A stretch of DNA of 37,757 nt. Source: an uncultured Pseudomonadota bacterium (GTDB lineage: Bacteria; Pseudomonadota; Alphaproteobacteria; RF32; CAG-239). A model generated the notes under the pieces. The model did not search any database, was not told the DNA's origin, and saw nothing but the letters and a program-made list of their open reading frames with translations. A program made the position numbers and the translations under genes. Numbering within the stretch: position 1 is the stretch's first letter; each line of letters starts with the position of its first letter. The stretch lies in the NCBI GenBank assembly GCA_949297185.1, contig CASFRM010000017.1, positions 1 through 37,757 on the forward strand, in the 5' to 3' direction. This document shows, one piece after another, positions 1 to 7,898 of the stretch.

Positions 1-13
1 TATATTACCTGTT

Positions 14-75
14 CCATATCTTCTTTATAGCGCGAAGATATGGGTATGTCTACATCTACCTGCTTACGCAGGTAG
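14..75. other. Two strong hairpins of unknown role
   Basis: Two perfect inverted repeats stand side by side: a 10-bp stem (14-23 with 34-43, 10-base loop) and an 8-bp stem (56-63 with 68-75, 4-base loop). They lie downstream of rpsI, beyond its terminator, and are followed by a T-loop-like TTCGAAT at 84-90. No acceptor stem or CCA can be built, so I do not call a tRNA. They could be part of a structured RNA or a gene tail outside the window. Confidence 0.35.
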
Positions 76-100
76 TGTTACGTTCGAATCATAAAAAAAA

Positions 101-119
101 GAGGTGCATTTTGCACCTC
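101..119 (-). terminator. Intrinsic terminator after rpsI
   Basis: A perfect 8-bp stem (101-108 with 112-119) has a TTT loop, an A-run on the left (93-100) and a T-run on the right. On the minus strand it closes the rplM-rpsI operon 26 bases after the rpsI stop. The flanking runs make it bidirectional. Confidence 0.9.
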
Positions 120-144
120 TTTTTTGAAATTCGGTAAAAACCGA

Positions 145-624
145 TTATCTCTTTGAGAACTGGTAAGAACGACGAGCTTTAGCACGACCATATTTCTTAC
201 GTTCTACTGTTCTGTCATCACGGGTCAAGAATCCGGCTTTCTTCAAGCAATCACGCAATTCCGGCTCGTATTCGTTCAAAGCCTTGGAAATACCGTGTTT
301 GATAGCACCGGCCTGACCAGACAATCCGCCGCCTTTTACAGTGCAAACAACATCAAATTCATTTACACGATTAGCTACTTCAAACGGCTGATTGATAATC
401 ATTTTCAATACCGGACGAGCAAAATATTGATCAATCGATTTGTCATTGATGGTGATATTGCCCTTACCAGCTTTAATCCATACTCTGGCTACAGCGTCTT
501 TTCTTTTACCTGTGGCATAAGAACGACCCTGTTTGTCTTTTTTGGATTTGCGTACAACAGACTCTGCAGCTTCAACTTTGGCTGCCTTCTTTATATCTTG
601 CAAAGATTCTAATTTCTCAGCCAT
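145..624 (-). CDS. rpsI: 30S ribosomal protein S9
   Basis: Small-subunit ribosomal protein S9 (uS9), whose C-terminal tail reaches the P-site tRNA. The 159-residue product has the family landmarks: [14 protein letters not shown] near residues 36-48, a GGG-x-SGQAGA block, and the basic tail ending [16 protein letters not shown], whose last Lys-Arg is the universally kept tRNA-contacting end. The N-terminus carries a lysine-rich extension of about 30 residues, as is common in alphaproteobacteria. It lies 2 bases after rplM in the classic L13-S9 operon, and an intrinsic terminator follows. Identification is secure. Confidence 0.98.
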   Translation of the reverse strand: MAEKLESLQDIKKAAKVEAAESVVRKSKKDKQGRSYATGKRKDAVARVWIKAGKGNITINDKSIDQYFARPVLKMIINQPFEVANRVNEFDVVCTVKGGGLSGQAGAIKHGISKALNEYEPELRDCLKKAGFLTRDDRTVERKKYGRAKARRSYQFSKR

Positions 625-626
625 AA

Positions 627-1091
627 TTATCTGCTCCTTTTATTCTTGGGGTTCTTAGAGGCAATATCCAAAACTTCGGGATTTTGTGCTGTGTGCGGAT
701 GAGAAGCTCCGGAATATACCTTCAATTTGGTCATTTGTTGACGACCCATCGGATTGCGAGAAATCATGCGCTCTACGGCTTTAATGATAACTCTTTCCGG
801 GAAACGGCCGTTCAATACTTTCTCGGCTGTGGTTTCTTTGATGCCACCAATCCAGCCGGTGTGTTTGAAATATTTCTTAGCTGTGAGCTTGTTGCCTGTC
901 AGCTTTACTTTGTCGGCATTGATAACTACTACATAGTCGCCGCAGTCAATGTTGGGAACAAAGTTAACTTTGTGCTTACCGCGCAAAATCTTAGCGATCT
1001 CGGCAGATAAACGACCCAAAACTACTCCTTCTGCGTCAACAACATACCATTTTCTTTCAATGTCAGACGGTTTAGTTGCGTATGTGTTCAT
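627..1091 (-). CDS. rplM: 50S ribosomal protein L13
   Basis: Large-subunit protein L13 (uL13), an early assembly protein of the 50S particle. At 154 residues it is of normal length, with the expected blocks: [25 protein letters not shown] at the N-terminus, [25 protein letters not shown], the [11 protein letters not shown] segment, and a C-terminal [10 protein letters not shown] followed by [13 protein letters not shown]. It is the first gene of the L13-S9 operon. A TTGACA/TATATT promoter lies 40-67 bases upstream. Identification is secure. Confidence 0.98.
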   Translation of the reverse strand: MNTYATKPSDIERKWYVVDAEGVVLGRLSAEIAKILRGKHKVNFVPNIDCGDYVVVINADKVKLTGNKLTAKKYFKHTGWIGGIKETTAEKVLNGRFPERVIIKAVERMISRNPMGRQQMTKLKVYSGASHPHTAQNPEVLDIASKNPKNKRSR

Positions 1092-1130
1092 CTATTTTCT
1101 CTCTTTGGTTAGATGTTTAATGTCGGGTTG

Positions 1131-1158
1131 AATATACAGGAAAAGTTTTTGTTGTCAA
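1131..1158 (-). promoter_or_regulatory. Sigma-70-type promoter of rplM-rpsI
   Basis: Reading the minus strand, TTGACA (1158-1153) and TATATT (1136-1131) are separated by 16 bases. The predicted start falls about 35 bases before the rplM ATG. The near-consensus boxes suit a highly expressed ribosomal operon. Confidence 0.75.
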
Positions 1159-1184
1159 TAAAAAAATTTCATTATTTTTCAAAA

Positions 1185-1220
1185 TATTAGCCAACGGTAC
1201 TATTTTACCGTTGGCTAATA
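1185..1220 (-). terminator. Strong 15-bp hairpin terminator
   Basis: A perfect 15-bp inverted repeat (1185-1199 with 1206-1220, 6-base loop) sits between the lipoprotein gene and the rplM promoter. On the minus strand it is followed by a short U-tract, so it ends the 3319-1243 transcript and insulates the ribosomal operon. Confidence 0.8.
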
Positions 1221-1242
1221 CACTGTTTTTACTCATTTTTGA

Positions 1243-1707
1243 CTAATCGTAGTAATCAGGCTTGCCAAAAGGATGGAATAATTGCGGCTGTCTAACCCTG
1301 TATAAATTGATATTGGTTATTTCCGGAATATCGTGTGTACGATACCAATATCCCTTTCTTTTCATGCAATCGCGATACTCTATCGGATCCATATCTTTGT
1401 CATCATAACGAGAATTTACTATCAGAGGCTGAGCTCCCGGATAGGGAACATAAGTCGCCCAAATGCCACGGTTTGCGTTCCAATCGGCTCTGGCATTAAT
1501 TTTGGTTTCTTCGGTATAAAACCACGAACGATAATCAGGAAAAAACTCTATTGCTTTGGCCGAAAGTAAACATTCACCATGGTCTTTAGCGAATCGCTCA
1601 ACTCCGGTATGTAACCTTTCCCAGTGATAGACCACCTGCCCGCTGCCTCCTCCGAAATAGGCGCATGAACTAAGAAATAAACTCAAAAACAATATGTGTT
1701 TTTTCAT
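1243..1707 (-). CDS. Putative lipoprotein of unknown function
   Basis: I do not recognise the family. The 154-residue product starts with a lipoprotein signal: MKK, a hydrophobic stretch, then LSSC with the lipidated Cys at residue 15. The mature part is rich in Trp, Tyr and Asp, with two further Cys (in GECLLS and YRDCMKRKGYWY). The pattern of a Cys in a D-C-M-x-x-K-G-Y/W context near the C-terminus recurs in small alphaproteobacterial outer-membrane lipoproteins, and a disulphide is plausible. It starts 1 base after the GST stop, so the two genes are probably co-transcribed. A strong terminator follows. Confidence 0.75.
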   Translation of the reverse strand: MKKHILFLSLFLSSCAYFGGGSGQVVYHWERLHTGVERFAKDHGECLLSAKAIEFFPDYRSWFYTEETKINARADWNANRGIWATYVPYPGAQPLIVNSRYDDKDMDPIEYRDCMKRKGYWYRTHDIPEITNINLYRVRQPQLFHPFGKPDYYD

Positions 1708-1708
1708 A

Positions 1709-2374
1709 CTAAAAATCCAAATTGGTGTAGTTGCGGGAAGGCAAGATGCCTCTGATGGTATCTTTAAGCAAATCTTTGAATGACGGACGAGACTTTATGC
1801 GAGAATACCATAATTTTGTGGAAGAAAATTCATCCCACGGAACATCTCCGAGGTAATCTATTATTGACAGATGTGCCGCAGCCGTTAAATCTGCCAGAGT
1901 TAATTCGTCTCCTACGATACATGGATGGCTATCCAAGAGCCATTCTATATATTCAAGATGATACCCCAGATTATTCAACCCAATCTTTAATATTTTAGAA
2001 TCGGGAGCAAGTCCTTGGGAAAACCTTTTGTGGACTTTTTCCATAACTATGTTGCGATAAACTTCGCGATAAAACTTGTTATCGAACCAGTCAATCATGC
2101 GTCTTATTTTAGCCTTTTGCTTGGGACTACCATATATAAGCGGAACCTCGTTTGAGACATCCTCCAAGTACTCAGATATAGCATAGTGCCCAGGAATCAC
2201 ATCGCCGTCATTTAAAAATACAGGAAGCTCTCCGGCAGGATTAAGCTTATATAAATCGGACGATAAATGCCACGGCTCTTCTTCTTTTAAGATGAAGAGC
2301 ATTTTCTTTTCGCTCATTTGCAGTCTTATCTTGCGGGCAAACGGCGATGTCGTGTGATGAATCAATAAAACCAT
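1709..2374 (-). CDS. Glutathione S-transferase family protein
   Basis: 221 residues with the two-domain GST layout. The thioredoxin-like N-terminal domain has HHTTSPFARKIRLQMSEK at 6-23, the place of the catalytic Ser/Cys, then NPAGELPVF with the cis-Pro, and the glutathione-binding motif near ISEYLED. An all-helical C-terminal domain follows, with the family N-capping signature LTLADLTAAAHL. The substrate cannot be told from sequence; alphaproteobacterial relatives act in stress defence or as non-catalytic binding proteins. It sits between a solute-binding protein and a lipoprotein gene, all on one strand with short gaps, suggesting one operon. Confidence 0.85.
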   Translation of the reverse strand: MVLLIHHTTSPFARKIRLQMSEKKMLFILKEEEPWHLSSDLYKLNPAGELPVFLNDGDVIPGHYAISEYLEDVSNEVPLIYGSPKQKAKIRRMIDWFDNKFYREVYRNIVMEKVHKRFSQGLAPDSKILKIGLNNLGYHLEYIEWLLDSHPCIVGDELTLADLTAAAHLSIIDYLGDVPWDEFSSTKLWYSRIKSRPSFKDLLKDTIRGILPSRNYTNLDF

Positions 2375-2398
2375 AACAACCGGAATATATCTGTTCTT

Positions 2399-3319
2399 TT
2401 ATTTGTCGTCAAGTTTCTTATCTTTGTTTTCCGCCGTCCCGTTGTTTTTGTCGTCAGTATTGCTTTCAACACCAAAATCAGGCGGTACAACTCCGGAATA
2501 TTTAACCTGAAAATCATTTATCATTTGCTGCAAATTTTGTTGCAATATATCTAGGTTGTTTTTGTCGTTTAGATATCTGGTTAGATATCTGGATATCATA
2601 TCGCGGTGTCTTGAAGTTTTGGATACTCCGACAAACATCGGTATATTCCACAAAGCCTGCTTAGCCGGTGAAACTTGGTATTGGATTCCCATCTTTATTG
2701 CTTCAAGCATTCCATAATAATAGCTGGTTATGGCATAATCGGCTTCGCGGGTAAACAGCTTTTGAAACATTTCGTAAGAACTTCCAACCTCTATAGGATT
2801 TAGTTCCGCTACCTTTTTATCAACAAAATCACTGAATAGTTCATTGGTGTTTCTAACACCTTTAAATTTTTTCAAATCTTCGGTGGATTTTATGTCATTT
2901 ATTCTATCCGGCAACATAAACACTGTTATCGGATTGTATAAAGCTGCCGGATAAATTAAGTGCAACCCTCTGAACATCTCGGTTTGGTAATATGCCCCAA
3001 CCAAAAAATCTATGTCACCTTGTCTGACTTTTTGCGCCAAATCATCAAAAGTTTTTTGCTGAACATCATATAGCAGTTTTAGGTTCGCTTCCTTTATGAA
3101 AGTATCAAGCATCGGCTGGAATACCGTATGAAACTCACCATAAACTATACCTCCCGGATTATCTACATAGCCGAACGGAGCATAATCTATGTAACCGGTC
3201 ATTTTTAATTCGGTTACTTTTTTGGGATTTTTCTCTTCGTAGCGGACAAAAGCATTGCTTTCATAAGAGGTTATTGTCATTGCCGCCAAAATAAAAATTG
3301 TGAGCAGTCTTTTTTTCAT
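2399..3319 (-). CDS. Periplasmic solute-binding protein (family 3-like)
   Basis: 306 residues with an N-terminal signal peptide (MKKRLLTIFILAAMTITSY). The fold resembles family-3 amino-acid-type binding proteins: a YIDYAPFGYVDNPGGIVYGE opening where such proteins grip the ligand, TFDDLAQKVRQGDIDFLVGAYYQTEMFRG, and the hinge-like LKKFKGVRNTNELFSDF. The last ~25 residues are a charged Asp/Lys/Asn tail. No permease or ATPase gene is nearby, so it may serve a distant transporter or act as a sensor-like orphan. A GGAG site lies about 11 bases before the ATG. It is divergent from flaF. Confidence 0.75.
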   Translation of the reverse strand: MKKRLLTIFILAAMTITSYESNAFVRYEEKNPKKVTELKMTGYIDYAPFGYVDNPGGIVYGEFHTVFQPMLDTFIKEANLKLLYDVQQKTFDDLAQKVRQGDIDFLVGAYYQTEMFRGLHLIYPAALYNPITVFMLPDRINDIKSTEDLKKFKGVRNTNELFSDFVDKKVAELNPIEVGSSYEMFQKLFTREADYAITSYYYGMLEAIKMGIQYQVSPAKQALWNIPMFVGVSKTSRHRDMISRYLTRYLNDKNNLDILQQNLQQMINDFQVKYSGVVPPDFGVESNTDDKNNGTAENKDKKLDDK

Positions 3320-3348
3320 AGTTGCTTTTATCTCCGTTGTTATCTATA

Positions 3349-3376
3349 TTGACCTCAAGTTTATTACGATTATATA
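3349..3376 (+). promoter_or_regulatory. Putative promoter of flaF
   Basis: TTGACC (3349-3354) and TATATA (3371-3376) with a 16-base spacer, about 40 bases before the flaF ATG. It reads away from the divergent solute-binding protein gene. Confidence 0.45.
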
Positions 3377-3417
3377 AATTTAGAGTTAAAATTTTTTATT
3401 GCAAGGAATCTTTGATT

Positions 3418-3783
3418 ATGGACAGTATTGGCGGATATAATAAAGCCGAAATTGCCGGAATGAGTGAAGCTGAGTTGGAGTCAAGAGCCTTAATTAAGGC
3501 TGCATCAGCTCTTAATCGTGTGAAAGAAAATTGGGAAAGCGCTAAAGAGGAATTACAACCGGCTTTGGATAAGAATCGCAGGCTTTGGAGTATTCTGGCT
3601 GCCGCAATGCAAGAGCATGATTGCCCTCAACCTAAAGAAGTTAAACAAAATATACTTAATCTCGCCTCTTTTATATTTAAAAGGACTATTGAAATAACAG
3701 CAAAACCCGAACCGGAAAAGTTAACAATTCTGATTGATATCAATATGAATATTGCCAAAGGGCTATCCGGAAAAGCAGATTAG
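3418..3783 (+). CDS. flaF: FlaF-like flagellin biosynthesis regulator
   Basis: FlaF is an alphaproteobacterial flagellar protein that helps flagellin synthesis or secretion and acts opposite FlbT. The 121-residue product matches the family: an N-terminal Tyr-rich segment, then ELESRALIKAASALNRVKENW, NRRLWSILAAAM, and the diagnostic KQNILNLASFIFKRTIE. I start at 3418 rather than at the longer upstream frame because AAGGA (3403-3407) sits just before this ATG and the family begins here. It stands alone, away from a flagellin gene, but a hook-type gene lies 2.4 kb downstream, so the genome is expected to hold more flagellar genes. Confidence 0.85.
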   Translation: MDSIGGYNKAEIAGMSEAELESRALIKAASALNRVKENWESAKEELQPALDKNRRLWSILAAAMQEHDCPQPKEVKQNILNLASFIFKRTIEITAKPEPEKLTILIDINMNIAKGLSGKAD

Positions 3784-3845
3784 CCTCACAATATCTTATT
3801 TTTTAAGAAAAAAATTATTTTTTTTGATTTTTTGTAAAAAATGTG

Positions 3846-3874
3846 TTGACTATAAAAAATAAATAGATTATCAA
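3846..3874 (+). promoter_or_regulatory. Promoter of tRNA-Leu
   Basis: TTGACT (3846-3851), 17 bases, TATCAA (3869-3874). Transcription would begin a few bases before the mature tRNA 5' end at 3889. Confidence 0.6.
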
Positions 3875-3888
3875 TTCACTCATTCCAC

Positions 3889-3974
3889 GGGGGTGTGGCG
3901 GAACTGGTAGACGCGCTAGACTCAAAATCTTGTTGCCTCAGGCAGTGGGAGTTCAAGTCTCCCCACCCCTACCA
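3889..3974 (+). tRNA. tRNA-Leu (anticodon CAA)
   Basis: Class II tRNA with an acceptor stem of 3889-3895 paired with 3964-3970 (one G-U pair), D arm, anticodon loop CTCAAAA giving CAA (reads UUG), a long variable arm, and a T arm with TTCAAGT. The genomically encoded CCA is 3972-3974. One T-T mismatch sits in the anticodon stem. A terminator follows after 9 bases. Confidence 0.95.
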
Positions 3975-3983
3975 AATAAAAAA

Positions 3984-4004
3984 AGAGTGATTGAAAATCA
4001 CTCT
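3984..4004 (+). terminator. Terminator of tRNA-Leu
   Basis: A 9-bp stem (3984-3992 with 3996-4004, GAA loop), preceded by an A-run and followed by T7. It ends tRNA-Leu and, read on the other strand, can also end the convergent small membrane-protein gene. Confidence 0.9.
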
Positions 4005-4016
4005 TTTTTTATTTGC

Positions 4017-4196
4017 TCAGCCCCGTATATATCTAATGTATGATACCACAAGAGCCAGTAGCGGAAGAATCAATCCGCACATCATTGTTAAGGATCCCAT
4101 AATCCACAACACGTCAACTCCAGAGACGACACTGATGATGGACAATATCACTCCAGACAACACTAAAATACCGGAAAATAAAACAATTTTTTTCAT
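4017..4196 (-). CDS. Small two-helix membrane protein
   Basis: 59 residues starting MKKIVLFSG, with two hydrophobic segments (about 4-24 and 31-54) split by a short polar turn, and a basic end (YIRYIRG). I use the ATG at 4196; the frame is open further upstream, but that extension is hydrophilic and lacks a ribosome site. No clear Shine-Dalgarno is visible, so translation is uncertain. Function unknown. It is convergent with tRNA-Leu and shares its terminator. Confidence 0.45.
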   Translation of the reverse strand: MKKIVLFSGILVLSGVILSIISVVSGVDVLWIMGSLTMMCGLILPLLALVVSYIRYIRG

Positions 4197-4372
4197 AACA
4201 TCAATAATAAAAGTAAATAATTTAATCTGATAATCGTGTATACCATATTTTGTCAAACGATGCAAGCTTTTTTGTCTATTTTATGACTATGGATAACTTG
4301 TTAAAAAAAAGTTTATTTTTTCAAAAAAAATGTTATAACCGATAAACATGATTAATTGAGATTGATGACCTT

Positions 4373-5602
4373 ATGAAGTATAAGAAAAAATTAAAACTGA
4401 AAAATACTTACTCACCGCACTACTCGGAGAAAAAGCCCTTCTTTTCCGAAAAAGAAATTATTTTTCGAAGTTCCGGTAAAGCTATGGTATTCAAAATATC
4501 TTCAAAATTACAGCTGTTTGTTTTATCTCTGTTCGTTTTGATTGCTGTATGGTCTTCTTACTCTTATTATATGTATAACAAATCAGGAAGAATCATCCTC
4601 AACAAAGACATGGAATTAGTTGAAACCAGAGATGCCTATGTCGATTTGATGAGTGACTTTGTCGCAATTCAAAAAAATATTGATGAAGTTCTCACCTCCA
4701 TGAACGATAATAATAACAAAAAAATCGATAAATATAAAAAACAAGCCATGCTTGTCGAAGATAAAATAAAACAAATAACCGCCGAAAAAGAATGGGCTGA
4801 CGGCAAAACCATTTCAGATAAAGCCAATATAACAGAAGTCATGTTGCAAAGAGATTTAGCTGCAGCAGAGCGTGATGCTCTTAAAGAGCAGCTGGCTCAA
4901 CTAGAAATAGCCGTACAAAACATTAAAAAAGCAGAGCTGGAAGTATTTAAGAAAGTAGAATCTATTGCCTCTAGCGAAATACGCAAAATTAAAAGTGCTT
5001 TTTCTAAAGTAAATTCTTCGCTAAAACAGCAAGGACTATATTTTAACCCTCTAGCAAATTCAAAAAAACGCGACTCTAAAGGCGGGACTTTTATTCCAGA
5101 TTCTGTAACGGATTTGCAAGATGAGATGATGAAGCAAAAGATAGCAGATATATTTAAAGCTACAGACGATTTGGAATACTATCGTGAGGTGGCGAAGTAT
5201 GTTCCGATCGGAAAACCTGTGTGGAGTTATTGGGTAAGCTCAAAATTTGGAATTAGAACCGATCCTTTTAATAAAAACTCCGCAAGGCACAAAGGAATTG
5301 ACCTAGCTTCGAGACAAGGTAATAAAATCAAAACCATGGCTAAAGGAAAAGTCATAAAAGTAAACCATTCCAATAAAGGTTATGGCAACTTGGTTGTGGT
5401 TGATCACGGAAACGGTTTTGTGACGAAATATGCTCATATGCATAAAATTTATGTGAAAAACGGTGATTATCTGGAGGTTAATGATGTGTTGGGCGAAGTT
5501 GGTAATACCGGCCGCTCAACCGGCCCGCATCTCCATTACGAAATATTGTACAGAGGAAGACCTGTCGATCCTCTGCCCTTTATGCAGGCCAAAATTTCTT
5601 GA
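4373..5602 (+). CDS. Membrane-anchored M23 peptidoglycan endopeptidase
   Basis: 409 residues predicted to cut peptide cross-links in peptidoglycan. A basic cytoplasmic N-terminus is followed by one transmembrane helix (about 46-66), a long coiled coil (about 75-215), and a C-terminal LytM/M23 domain from about 285. The Zn site is complete: H306 and D310 in HKGID, then HLH at 386-388; H355 in YAHMH is the expected catalytic His. Twenty-two bases downstream is a bactofilin. M23-bactofilin pairs are a known morphogenesis unit (Helicobacter Csd1-CcmA, Hyphomonas LmdC-BacA), so this enzyme is likely localised or controlled by the bactofilin scaffold. Confidence 0.88.
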   Translation: MKYKKKLKLKNTYSPHYSEKKPFFSEKEIIFRSSGKAMVFKISSKLQLFVLSLFVLIAVWSSYSYYMYNKSGRIILNKDMELVETRDAYVDLMSDFVAIQKNIDEVLTSMNDNNNKKIDKYKKQAMLVEDKIKQITAEKEWADGKTISDKANITEVMLQRDLAAAERDALKEQLAQLEIAVQNIKKAELEVFKKVESIASSEIRKIKSAFSKVNSSLKQQGLYFNPLANSKKRDSKGGTFIPDSVTDLQDEMMKQKIADIFKATDDLEYYREVAKYVPIGKPVWSYWVSSKFGIRTDPFNKNSARHKGIDLASRQGNKIKTMAKGKVIKVNHSNKGYGNLVVVDHGNGFVTKYAHMHKIYVKNGDYLEVNDVLGEVGNTGRSTGPHLHYEILYRGRPVDPLPFMQAKIS

Positions 5603-5624
5603 GATTTAATAAGGGGGGGAAATT

Positions 5625-6062
5625 ATGAAAAAACTTAAAAGACTTATCTATCTTAAATTAGCTAGACGCTTAAGCAAAAGTACAACCGGTGCTCCTGTGC
5701 CGACCATAGTCAGCGAAAACACAAAAATCACCGGCGATATTATGAGTGATGGTATAATTCATGTGGATGGTGCCGTTGAAGGAGATATTTCTTGTGATGA
5801 ACTTATTATCGGTGTCAAAGGTAATGTTGTAGGAGCTGTTACCGCAAACTCATTACAACTGTATGGTGCGTTGAAAGGAAAAGCCATAACGGACAACTTA
5901 TTTGTTGCAAAATCTGCCAAACTTTTTGGTGATGCCATTCACAACACAATTGCTATTGAACCGGGAGCTTATATTGACGGCCATTGCATCCGTCAAGGAG
6001 GCCCTATTCCTGCAGAAGCGGCCAAGCCTGATCTGATGCTGGTAGATAAATCTAAAAAATAA
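5625..6062 (+). CDS. Bactofilin (polymer-forming cytoskeletal protein)
   Basis: 145 residues. The central region (about 27-125) has the repeated Val/Ile/Gly pattern of the bactofilin beta-helix: TKITGDIMSDGIIHVDGAVEG, IIGVKGNVVGAV, LYGALKGKAI. A short basic N-terminal tail precedes it, and a Pro/Lys tail follows. Bactofilins polymerise without nucleotide and direct cell-wall enzymes. A strong AAGGGGGGGA site precedes the ATG. The gene is coupled to the upstream M23 peptidase and closed by a clear terminator, so the two form a two-gene operon. Confidence 0.92.
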   Translation: MKKLKRLIYLKLARRLSKSTTGAPVPTIVSENTKITGDIMSDGIIHVDGAVEGDISCDELIIGVKGNVVGAVTANSLQLYGALKGKAITDNLFVAKSAKLFGDAIHNTIAIEPGAYIDGHCIRQGGPIPAEAAKPDLMLVDKSKK

Positions 6063-6081
6063 TAAAGTAAGAAACTTGATT

Positions 6082-6102
6082 ATCCCGCCTTCTTGGCGGG
6101 AT
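6082..6102 (+). terminator. Terminator of the M23-bactofilin operon
   Basis: GC-rich 8-bp stem (6082-6089 with 6095-6102), 5-base loop, then a run of T, 20 bases after the bactofilin stop. Confidence 0.92.
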
Positions 6103-6143
6103 TTTTTTTATGCTTTGAAAACCATAAACAAATCAACCATATT

Positions 6144-6160
6144 TTGGCACAAAAATTGCA
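6144..6160 (+). promoter_or_regulatory. Sigma-54 (-24/-12) promoter of the hook gene
   Basis: TTGGCAC (6144-6150), five bases, TTGCA (6156-6160). The GG (6146-6147) and GC (6158-6159) are exactly 10 bases apart, as RpoN requires. The predicted start is near 6171, about 29 bases before the ATG of the hook-type gene. Alphaproteobacterial hook genes are classic sigma-54 targets, so function and promoter agree. Confidence 0.85.
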
Positions 6161-6199
6161 TATACTATAGCAGATTAATCTTTTTTAATGAGGTTTAAC

Positions 6200-7411
6200 A
6201 TGACTATTGCCAGCTTTATTCCTTCAGTTACCGGCATGAATGCCATGAGCCACGCTCAGCAAACCGTGGCGGAAAATATTGCCAATATGAATACAACCGG
6301 TTACAAGCAAAATGAAACTTTGTTTTACAGCTTGCTTGGCTCATCCGGGCTTAATGCCGGTGCTCAGAGCGGACTGCATTCTTCAAGAACAGCAATTGAC
6401 GGCGTTGGATATTATGATAGGACTAATGTATCTATTGAAGGAAATGTTAAATCTACTGGAAATGTCTTTGATCTAGCTATTAACGGAAACAGCAATGCAT
6501 TTTTCAGCCTAAATGACGGTTACGGCAATATCTACTACACCAGAGCCGGTGATTTTACCAAACTGTCACAGGATGATGTGGTTTATCTGGTATCACAAAA
6601 CGGTTTTCATGTGCAAGGTTTTGCATCTGTTGACGGTAAAAACGAATTTGCATCAACCCCGTCAGATATTATTATTGATGCACCGCAAAAGGTTCCTCAA
6701 AAAGAAACTACCGAAGCATCTATTATTGCTAATGTTCCGGCAAAAGATGTTGATAGCAGTGCATATGCAATAAGAATATATTCGCAAAATTACGATGGCG
6801 CTAATCTTAATATGGTCTTTAATAAAATTGAGGGAAAAGAAAACGCCTGGAACATATCTTTTGAATTGGAAGATGGAACTGCCGTGGGAAATGCAACAGA
6901 AGTAATTTTTAATACCGATGGCACCATAAAAACTCCGGAAAATATTGATGTTGCTATTACTTGGGATGACGGCTCAACAAGCAACGTAAATGTTGACATC
7001 TCGAAAATTACCCAGTATGGCGAAAGCTCACAGATTACTAACATACAGCAAAACGGATTTCCTTCCGGCGATTTAGTCTCTATTGGCTTTGATAAAGACG
7101 GTGTCTTAAGAGCTCATTACAGCAATGACAGCGATGTTGCTATTGCAAAAATTGCCCTAACCTCTTTCTCTGCTCCGGAGAACTTAACGCCCATAAACAA
7201 TACACTGTTTGAAGCCAATGGTGAAACCGGAGAAACTTATTTTACCGATCCAGACGGTGTAATTGTTCCGGAATCACTGGAATCGTCGGCGGTTAATTTG
7301 GAAGAAGAGTTCTCGAGGATGATCATTGTTCAAAGAGCATATTCACTAAATGCACAAAGCTTTACTACAAACAATGAAATGTTATCGGTCTTGGTTGATC
7401 TCAAGAGCTAA
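6200..7411 (+). CDS. flgE: Flagellar hook protein (FlgE-like)
   Basis: 403 residues of the axial rod/hook family. The N-terminal coiled part has the diagnostic ANMNTTGYK motif (28-36), and the C-terminus has the matching EEEFSRMIIVQRAYSLNAQSF block. Between them lie variable beta-rich domains, including the FlgE-type YYTRAGDFTKL and QNGFPSGDLVSIGFDKDGVL segments. Length and the NGFPSG motif favour hook FlgE over rod proteins FlgF/FlgG. I choose the ATG at 6200 over the one at 6188 because GAGG (6190-6193) lies between them. A sigma-54 promoter drives it. gtrA follows after 3 bases. Confidence 0.85.
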   Translation: MTIASFIPSVTGMNAMSHAQQTVAENIANMNTTGYKQNETLFYSLLGSSGLNAGAQSGLHSSRTAIDGVGYYDRTNVSIEGNVKSTGNVFDLAINGNSNAFFSLNDGYGNIYYTRAGDFTKLSQDDVVYLVSQNGFHVQGFASVDGKNEFASTPSDIIIDAPQKVPQKETTEASIIANVPAKDVDSSAYAIRIYSQNYDGANLNMVFNKIEGKENAWNISFELEDGTAVGNATEVIFNTDGTIKTPENIDVAITWDDGSTSNVNVDISKITQYGESSQITNIQQNGFPSGDLVSIGFDKDGVLRAHYSNDSDVAIAKIALTSFSAPENLTPINNTLFEANGETGETYFTDPDGVIVPESLESSAVNLEEEFSRMIIVQRAYSLNAQSFTTNNEMLSVLVDLKS

Positions 7412-7414
7412 ATT

Positions 7415-7849
7415 ATGAAGTCGATATTAAAAATATTTTGGGCCGTGTGGAATTTTTGGTTTACCTTACCAGATAAAATAAGATTCTTGCTGGTTGGTGG
7501 TTTTAACGCCACAGTATCGTATCTTATGTATGTTGGTTTTGTGCTTTGGCTTGGTGAAGAAAAATATTGGATCTCAATGACCTTAGCTTGGATATTTTCT
7601 TCTTTTGTTTCTTTTACAACGCAAAAAATTTTTGTGTTTCAAACCAAAGGTAATGTTATTGACTGGTTTCATGAATATATAAAATGTGTCGGCGTGTGGA
7701 TTATTGCATACCTGATTAACGCAGTCATGTTGGAAATATTTGTAAGAATCGCAAATATAAATGTTTATATGGCTCAATTTTTGGCCATTGTTTGTACTAC
7801 GGTATCAAGCTATATCTTGTTTAAATATTTTGCTTTTAGAAAAAAATAA
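7415..7849 (+). CDS. GtrA family membrane protein
   Basis: 144 residues with four hydrophobic helices and the GtrA-family signatures: IRFLLVGGFNATVSYLMY at the first helix, and a FTTQKIFVF segment between helices two and three. GtrA-type flippases move lipid-linked sugars across the inner membrane for decoration of surface polysaccharide. No glycosyltransferase lies beside it. It begins 3 bases after the hook gene stop and so may be read from the sigma-54 promoter, which could tie a surface-glycan step to flagellar expression. Confidence 0.82.
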   Translation: MKSILKIFWAVWNFWFTLPDKIRFLLVGGFNATVSYLMYVGFVLWLGEEKYWISMTLAWIFSSFVSFTTQKIFVFQTKGNVIDWFHEYIKCVGVWIIAYLINAVMLEIFVRIANINVYMAQFLAIVCTTVSSYILFKYFAFRKK

Positions 7850-7881
7850 GGAGCCTGAGACAATTAGCTCCGGCTCCTTAT
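7846..7881 (+). terminator. Terminator overlapping the gtrA stop
   Basis: Perfect 10-bp stem (7846-7855 with 7872-7881). The left arm includes the gtrA stop codon, and T's follow. It also serves the convergent DUF2934 gene. Confidence 0.85.
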
Positions 7882-7898
7882 TTTGGAATTATTAAACC

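Noticed and set aside
14-98. Possible tRNA with long variable arm downstream of rpsI
   Set aside because: It has a T-loop-like TTCGAAT and arms, but the first stem is 10 bp with a 10-base loop, the T stem is weak, and no acceptor stem or CCA can be formed.
3322-3417. N-terminal extension of FlaF
   Set aside because: It overlaps the promoter, lacks a ribosome site and has no family similarity.
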